Positions 59,511-60,708 of a stretch of DNA of 60,708 bases are shown here, piece after piece (the stretch's first letter is position 1; each line of letters opens with the position of its first letter). A program made the translations under genes and the position numbers. Under the pieces are notes generated by a model, which saw only the letters and a program-made list of their open reading frames with translations, had not been told where the DNA came from and did not search any database. This DNA is from Deltaproteobacteria bacterium (lineage in GTDB: Bacteria > Myxococcota_A > UBA796 > UBA2385), in contig JAGYJW010000039.1 in assembly GCA_018401435.1 (NCBI GenBank), positions 1 through 60,708 on the forward strand, read 5' to 3'.

Positions 59511-60536
59511 GTGCTTGAACAGGCCCTCGGCCGGCTGGCCCATGAGCTGGCCATCGACCTCGGGACCGCCAACTCGCGGGTCTTCCTGCGGGGCAAAGGC
59601 GTCGTGGTCGAATCACCCTCGGTGGTCGCGGTCGAACGCTCCACCGAGGGCAGCCGCGTCGTGGCCACCGGCGCCGAAGCCAAGCGCATGCTGGGCCGCA
59701 CGCCCGAACACATCACGGCAGTCAGCCCCATCCGCGAGGGCGTGATCGCCGACTATGCGCTGGTGGACGAGCTGTTGCGCGACAGTGTCAAGCAGGCCAC
59801 CGGCTCACGCAAGGCCAGCCGCAGCCGCATGATCATCTGCGTGCCCCAGGCCACCACCGACGTCGAACGCCGGGCCGTGCAGGATTCGGCCCGGGCCATG
59901 GGCGCCCGCGAGGTCACCCTGGTGGCCAAGTCCGTCGCCGCAGCCATTGGCGCCGGCCTGCCCGTGCACGAGGCCATCGGGTCGGTGGTCGTGGACATCG
60001 GCGCCGGCGTCACCGAGATCGCTGTGCTCAGCCTGGGCGGCCTGGTGGACTCCACCAGCATCCGGGTGGCGGGCCAGACCCTGGACGCCGCCCTCATGGC
60101 CTGGGTTCGCGACCACCACAACGTGCTGCTGGGCACCCGCGCCGCCGAAGAGGTCAAGCTGGCCATCGGCTGCGCCATGCCCCGGCTGGAGGCCGCCCAG
60201 GCCCGCTTCACCGGCCGGGATCTGGGCTCGGGCATTCCCCGCGAGCTGACGCTGTCTTCCGACGACGTCCTCGCCGCCGTGCGCGCACCCCTCGTCGCCA
60301 TCGCCGAGGCCATCCGCCAGGTCCTCGCCCGAACCAGCCCCGAGATCGCTGGCGACATCGCCGAGCTGGGCCTGGTGCTCACCGGCGGCACCGCACTTCT
60401 CCCCGGCATCGACGCCTGGATCCGCGACCAGACGGGCCTCGCGGTGGTCACCGCCGAAGACCCCGAACGCTGCACCTGCAAGGGCGCGGGCAAGCTGCTC
60501 GAAGAGCCCGACGTGCTGGCCCGCCTCGCCCTGTAG
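59511..60536 (+). CDS. mreB: Cell-shape determining protein MreB/MreB-like actin
   Basis: A 341-residue actin-fold ATPase from GTG 59511. Phosphate 1 is AIDLGTANSRVFLRGKGVVV near residue 14; the connect region (SARAMGAREVTLVAKSVAAA), phosphate 2 (VVDIGAGVTEIAVLSLGG), and the adenosine motif LVLTGGTALLPGIDAWI all match MreB. It forms membrane-bound filaments that position the elongasome along the cell wall. The family's MreC/MreD/RodA genes are not in this window; instead the gene is coupled to a zinc-ribbon membrane protein. Some Cys near the C terminus (CTCKGAG) differ from the usual sequence. It could be a second MreB paralogue. Confidence 0.93.
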   Translation: MLEQALGRLAHELAIDLGTANSRVFLRGKGVVVESPSVVAVERSTEGSRVVATGAEAKRMLGRTPEHITAVSPIREGVIADYALVDELLRDSVKQATGSRKASRSRMIICVPQATTDVERRAVQDSARAMGAREVTLVAKSVAAAIGAGLPVHEAIGSVVVDIGAGVTEIAVLSLGGLVDSTSIRVAGQTLDAALMAWVRDHHNVLLGTRAAEEVKLAIGCAMPRLEAAQARFTGRDLGSGIPRELTLSSDDVLAAVRAPLVAIAEAIRQVLARTSPEIAGDIAELGLVLTGGTALLPGIDAWIRDQTGLAVVTAEDPERCTCKGAGKLLEEPDVLARLAL

Positions 60537-60708
60537 ATCGCCCTGTGGGTTGCCCTGCGGTCCACCGGTGCGCACATCGCGCGGCCCAGAGCTGCCCCGA
60601 CATCGGCGCGGGCGGTGCGGCCTGCCACCAGGCTGTGCTTGCCGCGCTGGGTTGGATGCGGGGCCACCGAAGGAAGCTGAGGGCCCACCTGCCCTGCTCG
60701 GACGCGGC

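Overview
The window is very GC-rich DNA that reads as chromosome of a member of the Myxococcota, probably an uncultured or environmental genome. Supporting signs: two secreted proteins end in a Gly-Cys (or Cys-Cys) / hydrophobic / Arg-cluster tail of the MYXO-CTERM type; there is a MopE-type DCDD repeat lipoprotein; many lipoproteins carry low-complexity Thr-Asp-Gly linkers; FG-GAP proteins are abundant; GTG and TTG starts with 4-base stop/start overlaps are common. I saw no insertion sequence, prophage, CRISPR array, rRNA or tRNA. The last 170 bases after mreB hold nothing I recognise.

Layout. 1-2.1 kb: 3' end of a Spy/CpxP-like gene followed by its likely response regulator and histidine kinase. 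2.1-8 kb: MopE-like lipoprotein, a di-heme c-type cytochrome lipoprotein divergent from a TetR regulator with a palindromic operator between them, and an endoglycoceramidase-like GH5 lipoprotein. 8.2-10.8 kb: a tight operon of FAD oxidoreductase, SRPBCC protein and methyltransferase. 10.8-16.6 kb: a frameshift-ridden stretch holding a nucleotidyltransferase with a small partner, two SGNH hydrolase-like genes and an FG-GAP/ASPIC (CRTAC1-type) protein. 17-23.3 kb: an alpha/alpha-barrel protein, an arginyl/leucyl-protein transferase-like protein, a membrane sulfatase, a small membrane protein and a long-chain acyl-CoA ligase. 23.4-27.2 kb: a cobalamin riboswitch on the minus strand heading a TonB receptor, a beta-propeller lipoprotein and a Cys-rich lipoprotein. 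27.4-29.5 kb: a stand-alone rpsR, then an ECF sigma factor with its FecR-type anti-sigma. 29.5-33.4 kb: APC permease, UspA and OPT oligopeptide transporter. 33.4-38.9 kb: two mono-heme lipocytochromes, the TgpA/DUF58/MoxR operon and a lipoprotein. 39-49 kb: an ATPase-TPR protein, a receiver-domain protein, an MFS/spermidine-synthase-like fusion, tyrS, and a large subtilase-FG-GAP surface protein with degenerate catalytic residues. 49-60.5 kb: DUF2505 protein, CAP-domain protein, a small outer-membrane protein, a peptidase/propeller/beta-barrel fusion, a soluble lytic transglycosylase, SppA, a small helical protein, a zinc-ribbon membrane protein and MreB.

The most coherent candidate system is the riboswitch operon at 23.4-27.2 kb. 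Its order (cobalamin riboswitch, TonB receptor, beta-propeller lipoprotein) parallels the BtuB-BtuG cobalamin capture pair known from Bacteroidetes, here in a myxobacterial background and with an added Cys-rich lipoprotein. The receptor gene as assembled is broken by frameshifts and carries about 0.5 kb of unrelated ATPase sequence, so its integrity needs read-level checking. Frameshifts also occur in otherwise well-conserved genes elsewhere (anti-sigma, TgpA, spermidine-synthase-like, lipocytochrome), which suggests that many, though not necessarily all, are assembly or base-calling errors.
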